Below the pieces are notes generated by a model. The model did no database searches, was not told the DNA's origin, and saw nothing but the letters and a program-made list of their open reading frames with translations. A program made the position numbers and the translations under genes. 64,000 nucleotides of DNA from Vibrio artabrorum. Lineage in GTDB: Bacteria > Pseudomonadota > Gammaproteobacteria > Enterobacterales > Vibrionaceae. Every line of letters starts with the position of its first letter. Position 1 is the first letter of the stretch. Location: NCBI RefSeq assembly GCF_024347295.1, contig NZ_AP025458.1, forward strand, positions 1,116,001 through 1,180,000, in the 5' to 3' direction. This document shows, piece by piece, positions 31,449 to 42,403 of the stretch.

Positions 31449-33911
31449 ATGGCAATTACAAGAAGAAGTTTTCTGAAAGGTGTCGCTACTACAAGTGCGG
31501 CATCGGTTATCGGTCCAAGCTTATTGGCGTCGGCATCAGCGTCTGCTGCAGAAACAGACGGCGCGTGGAAAGTCTCTGGTTCTCACTGGGGTGCATTCCG
31601 AGCTCGTGTTTATGCGGGTAAAGTACAAGAAATTAAACCTCTAGAAATCGATCAGCACCCAACAGAGATGTTGAAAGGTATTAAAGGTATTATCTACAGC
31701 CCATCACGTGTGCGTTACCCAATGGTTCGCCTCGATTGGTTGAAGAAGCATAAGTACAGCGCAGACACGCGTGGTAACAACCGCTTTATTCGTGTGACTT
31801 GGGATGAAGCGCTAGATCTTGTTTACCGCGAGTTAGAGCGCGTACAGAAAGATTACGGTCCATGGGCGCTTCACACCGGTCAAACAGGTTGGAGACAAAC
31901 CGGTCAGTTCCACAGTTGTACGAACCACATGCAACGTGCAATGGCACTTCACGGTTACTCTGTGAAGAAAATCGGTGACTACTCAACCGGTGCCGGTCAA
32001 ACGATCATGCCTTACGTGCTAGGTTCGACTGAAGTTTATGCACAAGGTACATCTTGGGAACTTATCCTCGAAAACAGTGACAACATTGTGCTTTGGGGTA
32101 ACGATCCAGTTAAGAACCTGCAAGTAGGTTGGACATGTGAGACTCATGAGTCGTTCGCATACCTAGAACAGCTGAAAGAAAAAGTTGCTAACAAAGAGAT
32201 CAACGTTGTTTCTGTTGACCCTGTTAAAAACAAAACAGGCCGTTACCTAGAAAACGAGCAAATGTACATCAACCCACAAACTGATGTGGCGTTCATGCTG
32301 GGTGTTGCTCACGTTCTTTACAACGAAGATCTATACGACAAGAAGTTCATCGAAACTTACTGTCTCGGTTTTGAAGACTTCATCAAGTACGTTCAAGGTG
32401 AAACGAAAGACAAAGTTGAGAAGACGCCAGAATGGGCTTCTGCTATCTGTGGCGCAAGCGCGGACTCTATCCGTAACTTCGCTAAGATGCTGGTTAATGG
32501 TCGTACGCAGATTCTTGTTGGTTGGAGTATCCAGCGTCAAGAGCACGGTGAACAGCCTTACTGGATGTGTGCAGTTATCGCAGCAATGGTTGGCCAAATT
32601 GGTCTACCTGGCGGTGGTATCTCTTACGGTCACCACTACTCTGGTATCGGTGTCTCTTCAACTGGCTTCGCTGCTCCGGGTTCATTCCCACTGAATATCG
32701 ACCAAGGTCAATCGCCTAAGTACACCAACACAGATTATAACGGTTACAGCCGCGTAATCCCAGTTGCTCGTTGGGTTGATAGCTTGCTAGAGCCAGGTAA
32801 GAAGATCAAAGCAAACGGCGCAACAGTGACACTGCCTGACATCAAGATGATGGTCTTCAGTGGTAACAACCCGTGGCACCACCACCAAGATCGCAACAAG
32901 ATGCGTAAAGCATTCAAGAGCCTACAAACGGTAGTGGCTGTTGATTTCGCTTGGACTGCAACTTGTCGTCACTCTGACATCGTGCTGCCAGCATGTACTC
33001 AGTGGGAACGTAACGATATTGATGGTTACGGCGCCTACTCTGGCCGTGGTTTGATCGCAATGCACAAGCTAGTCGATCCTCTGTTCCAGTCTAAGACTGA
33101 CTTCGAGATCATGTCTAGCCTGACTAAGCGTTGGGGTCGTTACGACGATTACACGCGTGGTATGGACGAAATGCAGTGGGTTAAATCTCTGTATGATGAA
33201 TGTCGTGCGGAAAACCAAGGCAAGTTCGAAATGCCAGAGTTTGCTGAGTTCTGGGAGAAAGGTTTCCTAGACTTCGGTAAAGGTAAGCCATGGACTCGTC
33301 ACGCTTCATTCCGTGAAGACCCAGAGATCAACGCACTAGGTACGCCTTCTGGTTTCATCGAAATCACAAGCCGTACTGTTGGCAACATGGGTTACGAGCA
33401 CTGTCAAGAACACCCAATGTGGTTCGAGAAATCTGAACGTTCCCACGGTGGTCCAGGCTCTGATAAACACCCGTACTGGCTACAATCTTGTCACCCAGAC
33501 AAGCGTCTTCACTCTCAGATGTGTGAATCTGAAGAGTGGCGAGCGACTTACGCGGTACAAGGCCGTGAGCCAATCTACATCAACCCAGTAGATGCCAAGA
33601 AGAAAGGCATCAAAGATGGCGATGTAGTACGTGTGTTCAACGACCGAGGTCAACTACTAGCAGGTGCTGTTCTAATGGATAGTTACGCTCCTGGTGTTGT
33701 TCGTATCGAAGAAGGTGCTTGGTACGGCCCGATCAACGAGAAAGTGGGGGCGCTAGATACATACGGCGATCCAAACACACTGACTCAAGATATCGGTACG
33801 TCTGAACTGGCTCAAGCAACGTCAGCAAACACATGTTTGGTAGACTTCGAGAAGTTCCAAGGCAAACTGCCTCCAGTCACTTCATTCGGTGGTCCAATCG
33901 AAGTTTCTTAA
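31449..33911 (+). CDS. torA: Trimethylamine-N-oxide reductase TorA
   Basis: Periplasmic molybdenum (bis-MGD) terminal reductase for TMAO, an osmolyte of marine animals. The 820-residue protein begins with a Tat signal (TRRSFLK at 4-10) and an Ala-rich cleavage region (about 26-35). The Mo-ligand serine is Ser179 in [21 protein letters not shown] and the C-terminal MGD-binding domain ([20 protein letters not shown]) match the DMSO/TMAO reductase family. The torE-torC-torA order is typical of Vibrio and Shewanella. The chaperone gene torD is not adjacent. Confidence 0.97.
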   Translation: MAITRRSFLKGVATTSAASVIGPSLLASASASAAETDGAWKVSGSHWGAFRARVYAGKVQEIKPLEIDQHPTEMLKGIKGIIYSPSRVRYPMVRLDWLKKHKYSADTRGNNRFIRVTWDEALDLVYRELERVQKDYGPWALHTGQTGWRQTGQFHSCTNHMQRAMALHGYSVKKIGDYSTGAGQTIMPYVLGSTEVYAQGTSWELILENSDNIVLWGNDPVKNLQVGWTCETHESFAYLEQLKEKVANKEINVVSVDPVKNKTGRYLENEQMYINPQTDVAFMLGVAHVLYNEDLYDKKFIETYCLGFEDFIKYVQGETKDKVEKTPEWASAICGASADSIRNFAKMLVNGRTQILVGWSIQRQEHGEQPYWMCAVIAAMVGQIGLPGGGISYGHHYSGIGVSSTGFAAPGSFPLNIDQGQSPKYTNTDYNGYSRVIPVARWVDSLLEPGKKIKANGATVTLPDIKMMVFSGNNPWHHHQDRNKMRKAFKSLQTVVAVDFAWTATCRHSDIVLPACTQWERNDIDGYGAYSGRGLIAMHKLVDPLFQSKTDFEIMSSLTKRWGRYDDYTRGMDEMQWVKSLYDECRAENQGKFEMPEFAEFWEKGFLDFGKGKPWTRHASFREDPEINALGTPSGFIEITSRTVGNMGYEHCQEHPMWFEKSERSHGGPGSDKHPYWLQSCHPDKRLHSQMCESEEWRATYAVQGREPIYINPVDAKKKGIKDGDVVRVFNDRGQLLAGAVLMDSYAPGVVRIEEGAWYGPINEKVGALDTYGDPNTLTQDIGTSELAQATSANTCLVDFEKFQGKLPPVTSFGGPIEVS

Positions 33912-33946
33912 GTCTTGCACCTAAGAACCAAGATTAGCGCTTGAAT

Positions 33947-33982
33947 TAAAGCCCCTGTAAGTATCTTTACAGGGGCTTTTTG
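33947..33982 (+). terminator. Terminator after torA
   Basis: 13-bp stem AAAGCCCCTGTAA / TTACAGGGGCTTT followed by T. Confidence 0.9.
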
Positions 33983-34127
33983 TTTTTGTGGTCCCGGCCT
34001 TTTTATCGATTGTTACTATTTGGGAAACTTACGAAACATGACCAATCTAAAAAAATAGGGTAAAATGTGGCTAATAAAGAGAGGCTCTATAGGTAGAGTC
34101 ATAATTGTTAGTGTAATAGGAAGAAAC

Positions 34128-35033
34128 ATGATTTTAGTTGTTGGTCACAAAAACCCTGATAGTGACAGTATTTGTAGTGCGTTAGTTGCAACAGAGCTTC
34201 TTAAAGCTCGTGGCGAGGAAGCGACACCAATTCGCCAAGGCGAGATCAACCGCGAAACTCAACACATTCTAGAAGTCGCTGGTGCTGAAAAGCCAGAGCT
34301 TCGTACTTCTGTTGCTGGTGAGAAAATCTGGCTAGTAGACTACTCAGACCTAGCACAAGCACCCGATGATGTTGCTGATGCAGAGATCGTAGGTATTGTC
34401 GATCACCACCGTCTAGGCGACGTGATGACAGTCAACCCAATGGAAGCTTGGATCTGGCCTGTGGGTTGTACAAACACTGTACTTTTCAACATGTTCAAGA
34501 TTGAAGGTCACGCAATCTCTCAACAAATCGCTAAACTAATGATGTCTGCAATTCTTTCAGACACTGTTGGCTTCGCTTCTCCAACTTGTACTCAAAAAGA
34601 CAAAGACGCCGTTGCTGAGCTTGCTGAAATCGCTGGCGTAACTGACGTTGATGCATTCATTAAAGCGCTTCTAATCGCTAAGACAAACATCGAAGGTCTA
34701 TCGGCTGCACAGCTAGTAGAAAAAGACCTGAAAGGCTACCCATTCAACGGTCGCGATGTTGTTGTTGGTCAAGTTGAACTTGCGACTCTTGAGCAAGTAG
34801 ATGGCATGATTGAAGCGCTAGAAGCGGATCTTGAAGAGCGTTGTGAGAAAGATGGTCTAGCGTTCGCTGCGGTAATGCTAACAGACATCACGACTGCTCA
34901 AACTCGTCTTCTATACAAAGGTGAGTGGGCTGAGAAATTGGTTAAGCATGAGAAAGACGGCGTATTGATGATGGAAAATACATTAAGTCGTAAGAAGCAA
35001 GGCTGGCCTTGGCTACAAGGTGAGCTTGTTTAA
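34128..35033 (+). CDS. ppaC: Manganese-dependent inorganic pyrophosphatase
   Basis: Family II pyrophosphatase, hydrolysing PPi to phosphate in the cytoplasm. The 301-residue DHH-superfamily protein has the metal-binding GHKNPDSDSI at 6-15, VDHHRLGD at about 95-102, the central SDTVGF near 148, and the C-terminal DHHA2 domain ending with the SRKKQ substrate site. ATG 34128 has ATAGGAAGA upstream, and the 21 upstream in-frame codons are not part of the family. Confidence 0.96.
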   Translation: MILVVGHKNPDSDSICSALVATELLKARGEEATPIRQGEINRETQHILEVAGAEKPELRTSVAGEKIWLVDYSDLAQAPDDVADAEIVGIVDHHRLGDVMTVNPMEAWIWPVGCTNTVLFNMFKIEGHAISQQIAKLMMSAILSDTVGFASPTCTQKDKDAVAELAEIAGVTDVDAFIKALLIAKTNIEGLSAAQLVEKDLKGYPFNGRDVVVGQVELATLEQVDGMIEALEADLEERCEKDGLAFAAVMLTDITTAQTRLLYKGEWAEKLVKHEKDGVLMMENTLSRKKQGWPWLQGELV

Positions 35034-35049
35034 CCAAGTCGCTTAATAA

Positions 35050-35080
35050 TAAACGCCTGCTACTTTAGCAGGCGTTTTTC
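35050..35080 (+). terminator. Terminator after ppaC
   Basis: AAACGCCTGCTA / TAGCAGGCGTTT stem with a T-run. Confidence 0.9.
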
Positions 35081-35182
35081 TTTGAAGTAGACTTTCTTCT
35101 TCATCGATAGTGTTTGAAGTTAAAAACACTCGGCATAAAATAGCTTTAAGAACAAAGTTACTGACTAAAGTAGGAAATCAAG

Positions 35183-35572
35183 ATGACTACACAGCTAGAC
35201 GATAAAAAAATCGCTGAAATCAACAAGTATACCGGCGAGCAACGCCTGAAATACTGTGTGAAAGAGATCGTAGCAAACCGTGAAGTATGGATCTTAACCG
35301 ATGAACACGGTTGTGTAATGCTGAATACAGAAGATGAAGATTGTGTACCAGTATGGCCAAATCAAGAGTTCGCAGAATCATGGGCAACGGGTGATTGGTC
35401 TGAGTGTAAAGCTGAGTCTATTTCGTTGAACAAATGGCACAGTCGCTGGACCAACGGTCTAGAAGACGACGAGCTTGCTGTTGTGGTATTCCCTAACGAG
35501 CAAGAAGAAGGCGTTATCTTATTCCCGGATGAGTTCGACTTCGAATTGAAAAAGCAGGCTGCTAAGCGTTAA
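35183..35572 (+). CDS. DUF2750 domain protein
   Basis: A 129-residue soluble, acidic, Trp-rich protein of unknown function. The family pattern is visible: KYCVKEIVANREVWIL, VPVWPNQEFAESWA, and an acidic ELAVVVFPNEQEEGVILFPDEFDFEL end. The start ATG follows TAGGAAATCAAG. It is monocistronic. Confidence 0.88.
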   Translation: MTTQLDDKKIAEINKYTGEQRLKYCVKEIVANREVWILTDEHGCVMLNTEDEDCVPVWPNQEFAESWATGDWSECKAESISLNKWHSRWTNGLEDDELAVVVFPNEQEEGVILFPDEFDFELKKQAAKR

Positions 35573-35733
35573 TACAGTCACATCGTGAGCCAGCGTTGCC
35601 TTTGTTAGGCAGCGCTATCTTTCCGTTATCTCATCTCGGTTGTTTCCAACGTATTTTCGTTAATACCCAATCCATTGATACAGCATAGATTTTTCCCTAA
35701 ACTTTAATTGTTATGGTGATGGAGGGGGAGGGG

Positions 35734-36522
35734 CTATAGGTTATGGTTCGGTGCTTTGAAGAAATGGCTTTCCACTAGTCTTTGTGTGATCTGATGGTTC
35801 GGTTGAGACAACACCTGTTGAGTTTCACCTGCTTCCACGACGTGACCTTCGTGCATAACGATGATTTTATCGGTGATATGTTTAATAATTCCAATATGTT
35901 GAGATACATACACGAATGATACGCCCATCTCTTCTTGCAGTTCTAAGAAGAGATTGATTATCTGTGAGCGCATCGCCATATCCAACCCATTCAATGCTTC
36001 GTCAGCAACAATGATTGAGGGCTGAAGAATCAAAGCTCGCGCCAAACATACCCTTTGTTTCTGGCCTGCAGCAAGCATTTGAGGATAGAAATAAGCGTGT
36101 TCAGGTAACAGGCCAACGCGTAATAATGTATCTTTTACACGATGCATTCGAGCTTCCGAAGACATATTGGTGTTTCGCTTTAAGGGGCCTTCAAGAATGC
36201 GGCCAATTTGAATTCGTGGGTTTAATGATGTATTCGGATCCTGGAAGATCATACGAATGAGCTTACAACGAGTCGAGTAATCTTTGTGTTCGAGCTTTTC
36301 TCCATTCACGCGGATCTCGCCACCTGTCGGCTCAACCATCCCCGCCAGCATTCTTGCTAATGTTGACTTACCAGAACCATTTTGTCCGATAAAACCAATC
36401 GTCTGTCCGGCTTCCAAAGTAAAGCTTACCGGTTTTACTACCTGATGAATCTTTTTGCGGAAAAGACCAGAGCGAGTTGTAAAGTTTTTAGATAAGTCAC
36501 TGACTTCTAATAAGGCACTCAT
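35734..36522 (-). CDS. sapF: SapF ABC transporter ATPase
   Basis: One of two ATPases of the SapABCDF (Dpp/Opp-type) importer-like system, linked to antimicrobial peptide resistance and, in E. coli, to putrescine export by SapBCDF. The 262-residue protein has the P-loop GQNGSGKST (46-54), Walker B IIVADEAL and a signature that reads LAAGQ instead of LSGGQ, as also seen in E. coli SapF (LAPGQ). ATG 36522 overlaps the sapD stop by one base; the longer frame is rejected. It is the last gene of the operon. Confidence 0.95.
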   Translation of the reverse strand: MSALLEVSDLSKNFTTRSGLFRKKIHQVVKPVSFTLEAGQTIGFIGQNGSGKSTLARMLAGMVEPTGGEIRVNGEKLEHKDYSTRCKLIRMIFQDPNTSLNPRIQIGRILEGPLKRNTNMSSEARMHRVKDTLLRVGLLPEHAYFYPQMLAAGQKQRVCLARALILQPSIIVADEALNGLDMAMRSQIINLFLELQEEMGVSFVYVSQHIGIIKHITDKIIVMHEGHVVEAGETQQVLSQPNHQITQRLVESHFFKAPNHNL

Positions 36523-37520
36523 TATTTCTTTTTCTTCTCCATATTCAAAGGGAAGTGACAATTGAACTTATGATTTTTGATTCGTTGAGTATATGGGATC
36601 TCTACACACTGTCTCTGTGCGTATGGACAACGGGGTCCCAATCGACAGCCAATCGGCAAATGTTGCAGTGGCGGAATCGACCCTGGCAATGACTGAAGCT
36701 TTTCTTTGTGAGGGATCCAGTCATTAAAATCGGGCATCGCTTTTAGTAATGCGACAGTATAAGGGTGCTTTGGTGTCTCTAAGAGTTTCTGAGTATCAGC
36801 TGATTCGACCGATTGACCACAGTACATCACGGTAATGCGAGTTGCCCATTGAGTGATAGTCGTTAAATCATGGCCGATCAGTATGATGGTCGTGTTATTG
36901 ACCTGGTTCATTCGGCTCAATAGACGCAATATTTGAGACTGGGTTATAGGGTCTAAATCGTTGGTAGGCTCATCGGCTATCAGTACTTTCGGTTTTGCGG
37001 CAATAGCCATTGCGATCATGACCTTTTGACACTCACCGTCTGTTAACTCATAAGGGTAACTGTCCATTAAACGTGAGTGATGCTTGATACCGACTTTATG
37101 CAGTAGCGCGATGGCCTGTTTTTTACGCCATTTAAATCGTTGCCACCAGCGCCCGTCAAACGCGTAAGATGGTATTGCTTCTATCAGTTGATGTCCCACT
37201 TTTTCTGAGGGGTCAAGACAAGAGGAAGGCTCTTGGAAGATCATCGCAATATCGCGCGCAATCACTCGACGTCGCTCTTTTGGAGTCAGTTGTAGCAGAT
37301 CGATATTACCTAAGCGCATTCGGTCAGCAGAGACTTTCCAGCCCTCTTTACAAACCCCAACAATGGCTTTCGCGACCAAACTTTTACCTGAGCCAGATTC
37401 ACCAACGAGACCGCGAATTTCCCCTTCATTCAGAGTAATACTCATTCGGTCGACGGCTCGAACCATCCCCTGAGGGGTTTCAATCTCAATAGTCAGATGT
37501 CGAATGTCAAGTAACGGCAT
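36522..37520 (-). CDS. sapD: SapD ABC transporter ATPase
   Basis: A 332-residue Opp-type ATPase with P-loop GESGSGKS (40-47), Walker [10 protein letters not shown] and a signature LTDGECQ, matching the unusual E. coli SapD form. The C-terminal oligopeptide-transporter extension has the [15 protein letters not shown] cysteine cluster near 287-301. In E. coli SapD ATP binding also supports Trk potassium uptake. It overlaps sapC and sapF by one base each. Confidence 0.95.
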   Translation of the reverse strand: MPLLDIRHLTIEIETPQGMVRAVDRMSITLNEGEIRGLVGESGSGKSLVAKAIVGVCKEGWKVSADRMRLGNIDLLQLTPKERRRVIARDIAMIFQEPSSCLDPSEKVGHQLIEAIPSYAFDGRWWQRFKWRKKQAIALLHKVGIKHHSRLMDSYPYELTDGECQKVMIAMAIAAKPKVLIADEPTNDLDPITQSQILRLLSRMNQVNNTTIILIGHDLTTITQWATRITVMYCGQSVESADTQKLLETPKHPYTVALLKAMPDFNDWIPHKEKLQSLPGSIPPLQHLPIGCRLGPRCPYAQRQCVEIPYTQRIKNHKFNCHFPLNMEKKKK

Positions 37521-38407
37521 TATTCGATTCCTGCATTTAGTGCTTGGCGAACACCTTCACCGACAAGGTTGACCACAATCACTGTGAACATAATAGCGAG
37601 GCCGGGCAGAGTCACTGTCCATGGTGCAAGGTAAATCAGCTCCACTGAATCCCCTAAGATCGCTCCCCACTCAGCACTTGGAGCTTGGGCGCCAAGGCCT
37701 AAGAAGCCTAAAGCTGTGATGTCGAGAATCGCCACTGACAGTGCCAACGTAATTTCAAGGGCTATGACGGTGAGAATATTAGGAACGATAGAGTTCCAAA
37801 GCAGATAGAAATTGTTTGCTCCATCAAGTCGAGAGGCCAGAATATAATCTTTCTCGACTTCTGCATGTACGGCAATGTAGACCGAACGAATAAATCGCGG
37901 TATCAATGCCAAACATATGGCAAGCAAAATATTAAATTCACCAAGGCCAAGAAACGCGACAAAAATAATCGCGAGTAACAGAGAGGGAATCGACATCACA
38001 GTATCAAGCAAGTGGTTGAGCGTGCTTGATACGAGGCCACGAGTCATGCCGGCGAGGACACCAATCAGACACCCGATTACAGCTGCGATGAAAGTAATGA
38101 TAACAGCGGCACCAAAGGTTAACTGGGAACCGATAATCAGCCGAGACAGTATATCTCTGCCCAAATCATCAGTGCCGAGAAAATATTCAACTGTACCCGT
38201 TGGATCCCAAGATGGAGGGGTCAAAAGGTGCCCGGTTTGTTCTTGAGAGTCATGGGGTGCTAACCAAGGCGAAGTGACCGTCACTAGGATTATGATGATT
38301 AAGCACCACAACCCAAACATGGCGAGATTGTTGGCACGGAAACTGCGCCAGAAACGTTCAAACTGGGTAGGAACTTGTTCTTCTTGGTAGACGTTATTTG
38401 TTAGCAT
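37520..38407 (-). CDS. sapC: SapC permease
   Basis: A 295-residue DppC/OppC-type inner-membrane permease: one N-terminal membrane segment (about 27-48) followed by a large loop and five more segments, with the EAA-type coupling loop around 205-225 ([20 protein letters not shown]). The [15 protein letters not shown] motif near 75-90 is typical of the OppC class. It overlaps sapB by 14 bp. Confidence 0.95.
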   Translation of the reverse strand: MLTNNVYQEEQVPTQFERFWRSFRANNLAMFGLWCLIIIILVTVTSPWLAPHDSQEQTGHLLTPPSWDPTGTVEYFLGTDDLGRDILSRLIIGSQLTFGAAVIITFIAAVIGCLIGVLAGMTRGLVSSTLNHLLDTVMSIPSLLLAIIFVAFLGLGEFNILLAICLALIPRFIRSVYIAVHAEVEKDYILASRLDGANNFYLLWNSIVPNILTVIALEITLALSVAILDITALGFLGLGAQAPSAEWGAILGDSVELIYLAPWTVTLPGLAIMFTVIVVNLVGEGVRQALNAGIE

Positions 38408-39356
38408 ACCATTCCTTCCTTACCAGTGGATTCACCATTGCGCCTAACAGATCTGAGAGAATGTTTGCAGTCAACACTAGGGTACCTACCACAATGACGC
38501 CAGCTTGAATCGAAACGTAATCTTGATTAGATAGCGCATCCAATAACCAGCGTCCAATCCCTGGCCAGTTAAAGATAGATTCGGTGATGATTGCGAGTGT
38601 TAACATACTCGATAGCTGAACACCGACCTTCGGAATGATAGGTGGGATCGCATTTCTTAATACGTGCTGCGTGACGATCTCTCTTGTTGAAAGACCTTTA
38701 ATTCGTGCAGCGCGGATGTAGTTTTGTTTCATTACCTCGGCCACTGATGCACGCATCAGTCGAATAACCTGAGTCGTTGGCGCTAATGCTAACACGAGGC
38801 AAGGTAAGGCCATATGTTCGATAACACTTTGCAATGCTTGTGCTCGGTATCGACCCTCTGAGAAAAACGCATCAACAATTGCAAACCCTGTGACGTGTTC
38901 AATCTCATAAAGCAGATCGTACCGGCCACCAACGGGAAATATTTTAAAATGGAGCGAAAATACCATGATCATGAGCAAGGCGACCCAAAATATAGGCGCA
39001 GAGTAGCCAGCCATAGAGGTAAACGAGATGGTTGTATCGACAAATTTTCCTTGTCTCATACCAGCAATAGTACCAAAAGGTATCCCGACGAAGAGTGCGA
39101 GCACAAAGGCAAAGAAGCACAGTTCTAGCGTTGCGGGGAAGACGACCGCGAGTTCATCGATAATTGGTACATTATGTTTACTGAGGCCAAAATTCAGTGT
39201 CGATAATTCCGTTATATAGCTAATCCAACCAGGCCAGAAATCTTGAATTGCCCAAGGTGATTGTTGGCCTAGTCTTAACAAAGAGAAGCCAACTAAAGTG
39301 AGGATCGCAAGAGTAATAATAAATAAATTGACTCGTCTTAATGTATACCAAAACAT
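38394..39356 (-). CDS. sapB: SapB permease
   Basis: A 320-residue DppB/OppB-type permease with six membrane segments and the EAA loop YIRAARIKGLSTREIVTQHVLRNA (near 215-238, key residues Ala-Ala-x-x-x-Gly). The start overlaps the sapA stop (TGATG). It pairs with SapC. Confidence 0.95.
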   Translation of the reverse strand: MFWYTLRRVNLFIITLAILTLVGFSLLRLGQQSPWAIQDFWPGWISYITELSTLNFGLSKHNVPIIDELAVVFPATLELCFFAFVLALFVGIPFGTIAGMRQGKFVDTTISFTSMAGYSAPIFWVALLMIMVFSLHFKIFPVGGRYDLLYEIEHVTGFAIVDAFFSEGRYRAQALQSVIEHMALPCLVLALAPTTQVIRLMRASVAEVMKQNYIRAARIKGLSTREIVTQHVLRNAIPPIIPKVGVQLSSMLTLAIITESIFNWPGIGRWLLDALSNQDYVSIQAGVIVVGTLVLTANILSDLLGAMVNPLVRKEWYANK

Positions 39357-40978
39357 CAGTTCACCTCTCTTCTGACGTTATCAAAAGGTTGAGCATTGAA
39401 CGGGCTCTGTTTGAAGCCAGTCAGTGAACTATCGTGTACACGAAATTGCACACCGTGAGCGAGGGGGATCACAGGAACTTCTTCATTCAATATATTTTGG
39501 GCTTGATAATATAAGTTTGCACGGTGCCTATGTTGATTGATCTCCAGCGCCAAATCTAGAAGGAAATCAAAGTCAGAATTACACCACATCGAGACATTGA
39601 GTCCGGCGCGTTCAGAACTGCATGAGAGCAGAGGGCGCAAGAAATTATCGGGGTCACCGGTATTACCGATCCAACCTGTGAGAAGTAGGTCTGTTGAACC
39701 AATAGAGGAAAGCTGGGTGCGATCGAAGCGATCGTCAGTGTAGAGCTTCAAGGTGATACCGATATCTGCCAAGTTCGCTTGGATCAACTCTGCCGTTTTT
39801 CTCGGACTAGGGTTGTAAGCTCTAGGCTCTAGAGGCACCCACATTGACAGTTCTAATCCGGGTTTAACTCCCGCGTCTTTAAGCAGTGCTACTGCGTAGT
39901 TTCGGTCATAGCGAACTTGTACGCTGTCTTTTTGATATGCCCAAGAGGTAGGAGGCAGTAATGAATATGCTTTAGTGCCCGTACCGTAGTAAACCGAGTC
40001 AAGAATATTTTGACGGTTGATGGCCAAGTTTAGTGCTTTACGGACTCGAGAATCCCGCAGTGCTGGGCGTTCGGTATTAAGCGCAATAAAAGAGACATTA
40101 ACAGCAGGCGTCACCGATATTTGTAACTCTTTATTCGCTTGAATAATGGGGATCTGGCTAGAAATGGGTGAATTTAATACATCACATTCATGGCGAAGAA
40201 GCTTAGCCAGCGTGCCCGTTCCACGTTGTGACGTGTCGAATACAACTTGGTCCATTTTCACGTCACCCTTCCAATAATTCTTGTTCTTTTTCAGGCGCAC
40301 TAAGTCATTGATTTTGTATTCATCTAAGTAGAAAGGACCGGTGCCGACAGGCTTGGAATCGATCTCATTTTTCTCGTCCGCAACGATCAGTTTATCAGCG
40401 TATTCTTTAGAGTGAATGACCGCGTAGCTGGTGGCTATATTGTTGAGAAATGAGTTGTCTGGATGGCTTAGTTGAAATTTTACGGTTAAATCGTCAAGCG
40501 CTGTGACATCGACAATTAGATTTTGGAAGTCGATTCCTGCAAACCAAGGGTACAAGCCCCCCCCCACATAATGGAATGGGTTCGAATTATCAATAATGCG
40601 TTTAAAACTAAAAACGACATCTTGAGCGTTCATACTGCGGGTAGGGGTAAACCATTCCGTGGTTTGGAACGCAACATTAGGGCGAAGAGTGAAGGTGTAC
40701 TCTGTACCTGACTCATCAACAGACCAACGGCTTGCCAAGTTCTCTTTTGGTCGGTAGGTCATCGGATCCAGGATGAGCAAGGTATCGAAGATTTGAGGGC
40801 TTAACGATTCTGAAGTGATGCCACTATCAACCAATTGCGGGTTGAAAGTACTAGGATCGCCTTGACCGCAATAAATGAACCCTTTTTCACGAATTTTATC
40901 GTGATCTACGCTCTCACCACATCCTGCTAACAAGCTCAGCGTCAAGATACTTAGTGATAGTCTTATTAGTGCTTTCAT
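39356..40978 (-). CDS. sapA: SapA periplasmic peptide-binding lipoprotein
   Basis: A 540-residue family-5 extracellular solute-binding protein. The signal peptide ends with the lipobox LLAGC (Cys20), so this one is a predicted lipoprotein. The SBP-5 features are present: WSVDESGTEYTFTLRPNVAF near 85-104 and the PFNAQPFDNVR end. In other bacteria SapA binds antimicrobial peptides or heme. It is the first gene of sapABCDF, 102 bp downstream of pspF on the same strand. Confidence 0.94.
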   Translation of the reverse strand: MKALIRLSLSILTLSLLAGCGESVDHDKIREKGFIYCGQGDPSTFNPQLVDSGITSESLSPQIFDTLLILDPMTYRPKENLASRWSVDESGTEYTFTLRPNVAFQTTEWFTPTRSMNAQDVVFSFKRIIDNSNPFHYVGGGLYPWFAGIDFQNLIVDVTALDDLTVKFQLSHPDNSFLNNIATSYAVIHSKEYADKLIVADEKNEIDSKPVGTGPFYLDEYKINDLVRLKKNKNYWKGDVKMDQVVFDTSQRGTGTLAKLLRHECDVLNSPISSQIPIIQANKELQISVTPAVNVSFIALNTERPALRDSRVRKALNLAINRQNILDSVYYGTGTKAYSLLPPTSWAYQKDSVQVRYDRNYAVALLKDAGVKPGLELSMWVPLEPRAYNPSPRKTAELIQANLADIGITLKLYTDDRFDRTQLSSIGSTDLLLTGWIGNTGDPDNFLRPLLSCSSERAGLNVSMWCNSDFDFLLDLALEINQHRHRANLYYQAQNILNEEVPVIPLAHGVQFRVHDSSLTGFKQSPFNAQPFDNVRREVN

Positions 40979-41080
40979 AAAAAGAAATACTTTTCGAAAC
41001 GAGGCACAAGAGAAGCCTCAAGATCCGGATAATTTAACATTATATTTATTCGGCTCCAAATAATAATCCCGTGTGGGTTG

Positions 41081-42103
41081 CTATTTATCGTTTGCTTGTC
41101 CAACAATCGCGTACTTCCTCACCATTCCTCTTAATTGGTTGTAGGTTAACCCAAGTAATTCAGCGGCTTGTTTCTGGTTATACTTACTTTGTGCTAAGGC
41201 TTGATTGAGCAGTTGAATATCTTGTTGTTCTTGCCAAGCTTTATAGTCGAGAGGCAAAGAAAAAGAGTTCTCTGATGAAGTATGGTTGTTGGTTGGCTCA
41301 TTGCCAATTGTCTGAGCGAAATCTTGGTCACGCTTCCATGGTGGCTGAAATGGATTAAAGACCAAGTATTCAATAGGGTAGGGGTTCTTGCCATGTTGGT
41401 AGATCGCGCGCTCTACCACGTTTTTGAGTTCTCGAACGTTTCCGGGCCATGAGTAATCGAGCAATGCGCTCACTGCCGATGGCGCAAAGCCAACAAAGAG
41501 ATCCAGTTCGAGTTCTCTACACATTTTGATGGCGTAATACTCGGCAAGCAAGGTGATATCTTCTTTTCTTTCACGAAGAGGCGGTATGGTAATGACATCA
41601 AAAGCTAGCCTGTCTAAAAGGTCAGGCCTAAATTCTCCTTTAAGTGCCATTGCGGGTAAGTCGGCGTTGGTGGCACAGACTAGCCTCACATTGGCACTTA
41701 ATACTTTTTGGCCTCCAACACGCTCGTACTGACCATATTCAATCACGCGCAATAGCTTTTCTTGAACGGCAAGTGGCGTTGTTGCTAACTCATCCAAAAA
41801 TAGGGTTCCGTTTTCTGCTCTTTCGAAACGCCCTTGATGGCGACCTTTTGAACCGGTAAATGCCCCTGATTCGTGACCAAACAATTCAGAATCAATCAAG
41901 CCTTCGCTAAGCGTTGAACAGTTTAAGGCGATCAAGGGGTGATCCCAGCGCCTCGAAAGGTAATGCAACCTTTGAGCAATCAGCTCTTTACCCGTCCCGC
42001 GCTCTCCAATAATCAAAATGGGTCTTTCGATGGGGGCGAGTTGAGACACTTTATCTAAAACAGAGAGAAAGCTAGGGGATTCACCGATAAGATTCTGCTG
42101 CAT
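41081..42103 (-). CDS. pspF: Psp operon transcriptional activator PspF
   Basis: Enhancer-binding AAA+ activator of sigma-54 for the psp genes, inhibited by PspA. The 340-residue protein has no receiver domain, as expected: Walker A GERGTGKE (30-37), the sigma-54 loop GAFTGS, Walker B GTLFLDE, and a C-terminal Fis-like helix-turn-helix (NQKQAAELLGLTYNQLRGMV). The L1 loop ends in Ser where E. coli has Ala. ATG 42103 has AAGGAC upstream. It is divergent from pspA and regulates it. Confidence 0.95.
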   Translation of the reverse strand: MQQNLIGESPSFLSVLDKVSQLAPIERPILIIGERGTGKELIAQRLHYLSRRWDHPLIALNCSTLSEGLIDSELFGHESGAFTGSKGRHQGRFERAENGTLFLDELATTPLAVQEKLLRVIEYGQYERVGGQKVLSANVRLVCATNADLPAMALKGEFRPDLLDRLAFDVITIPPLRERKEDITLLAEYYAIKMCRELELDLFVGFAPSAVSALLDYSWPGNVRELKNVVERAIYQHGKNPYPIEYLVFNPFQPPWKRDQDFAQTIGNEPTNNHTSSENSFSLPLDYKAWQEQQDIQLLNQALAQSKYNQKQAAELLGLTYNQLRGMVRKYAIVGQANDK

Positions 42104-42279
42104 AGTGGGTCCTTGTGAGACTTGAGCGCGAATGGATATGTGTTGAGCGTGCTTTATTTGAATCGCTTGAAATAAGAGAGCAGTGGTGAAAAAAACCAAT
42201 ACTTGGCTAAATTCATCATAGCATGGTTAGAGCGTATTACCATTTGATTGTAACACAATGATAATACTAGGTTTAAAGT

Positions 42280-42297
42280 TTGGCGCACTATTTGCTT
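42280..42297 (+). promoter_or_regulatory. Sigma-54 promoter of pspABC
   Basis: TTGGCGCACTATTTGCTT has GG at 42282-42283 and GC at 42294-42295, the exact 10-bp spacing of -24/-12 promoters. It is about 107 bp before pspA and downstream of the divergent pspF start, where PspF would bind upstream sites. Confidence 0.9.
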
Positions 42298-42403
42298 TAC
42301 TTAAAGTAGCTTTAAACAACAGCTTAAATTATGGGCGAGTGAGTGGATCTGTTGAATCACGATTTTAAACACATTTGTCATTATGGTTATTAAGGAGTTC
42401 CTC

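Noticed and set aside
34065..34127. 21-codon N-terminal extension of ppaC
   Set aside because: Family II pyrophosphatases begin just before GHKNPDSDS, and the ribosome binding site is at ATG 34128.
35592..35617. Terminator after the DUF2750 gene
   Set aside because: AGCGTTGCC / GGCAGCGCT can form a stem, but there is no T-run, so I left it out.
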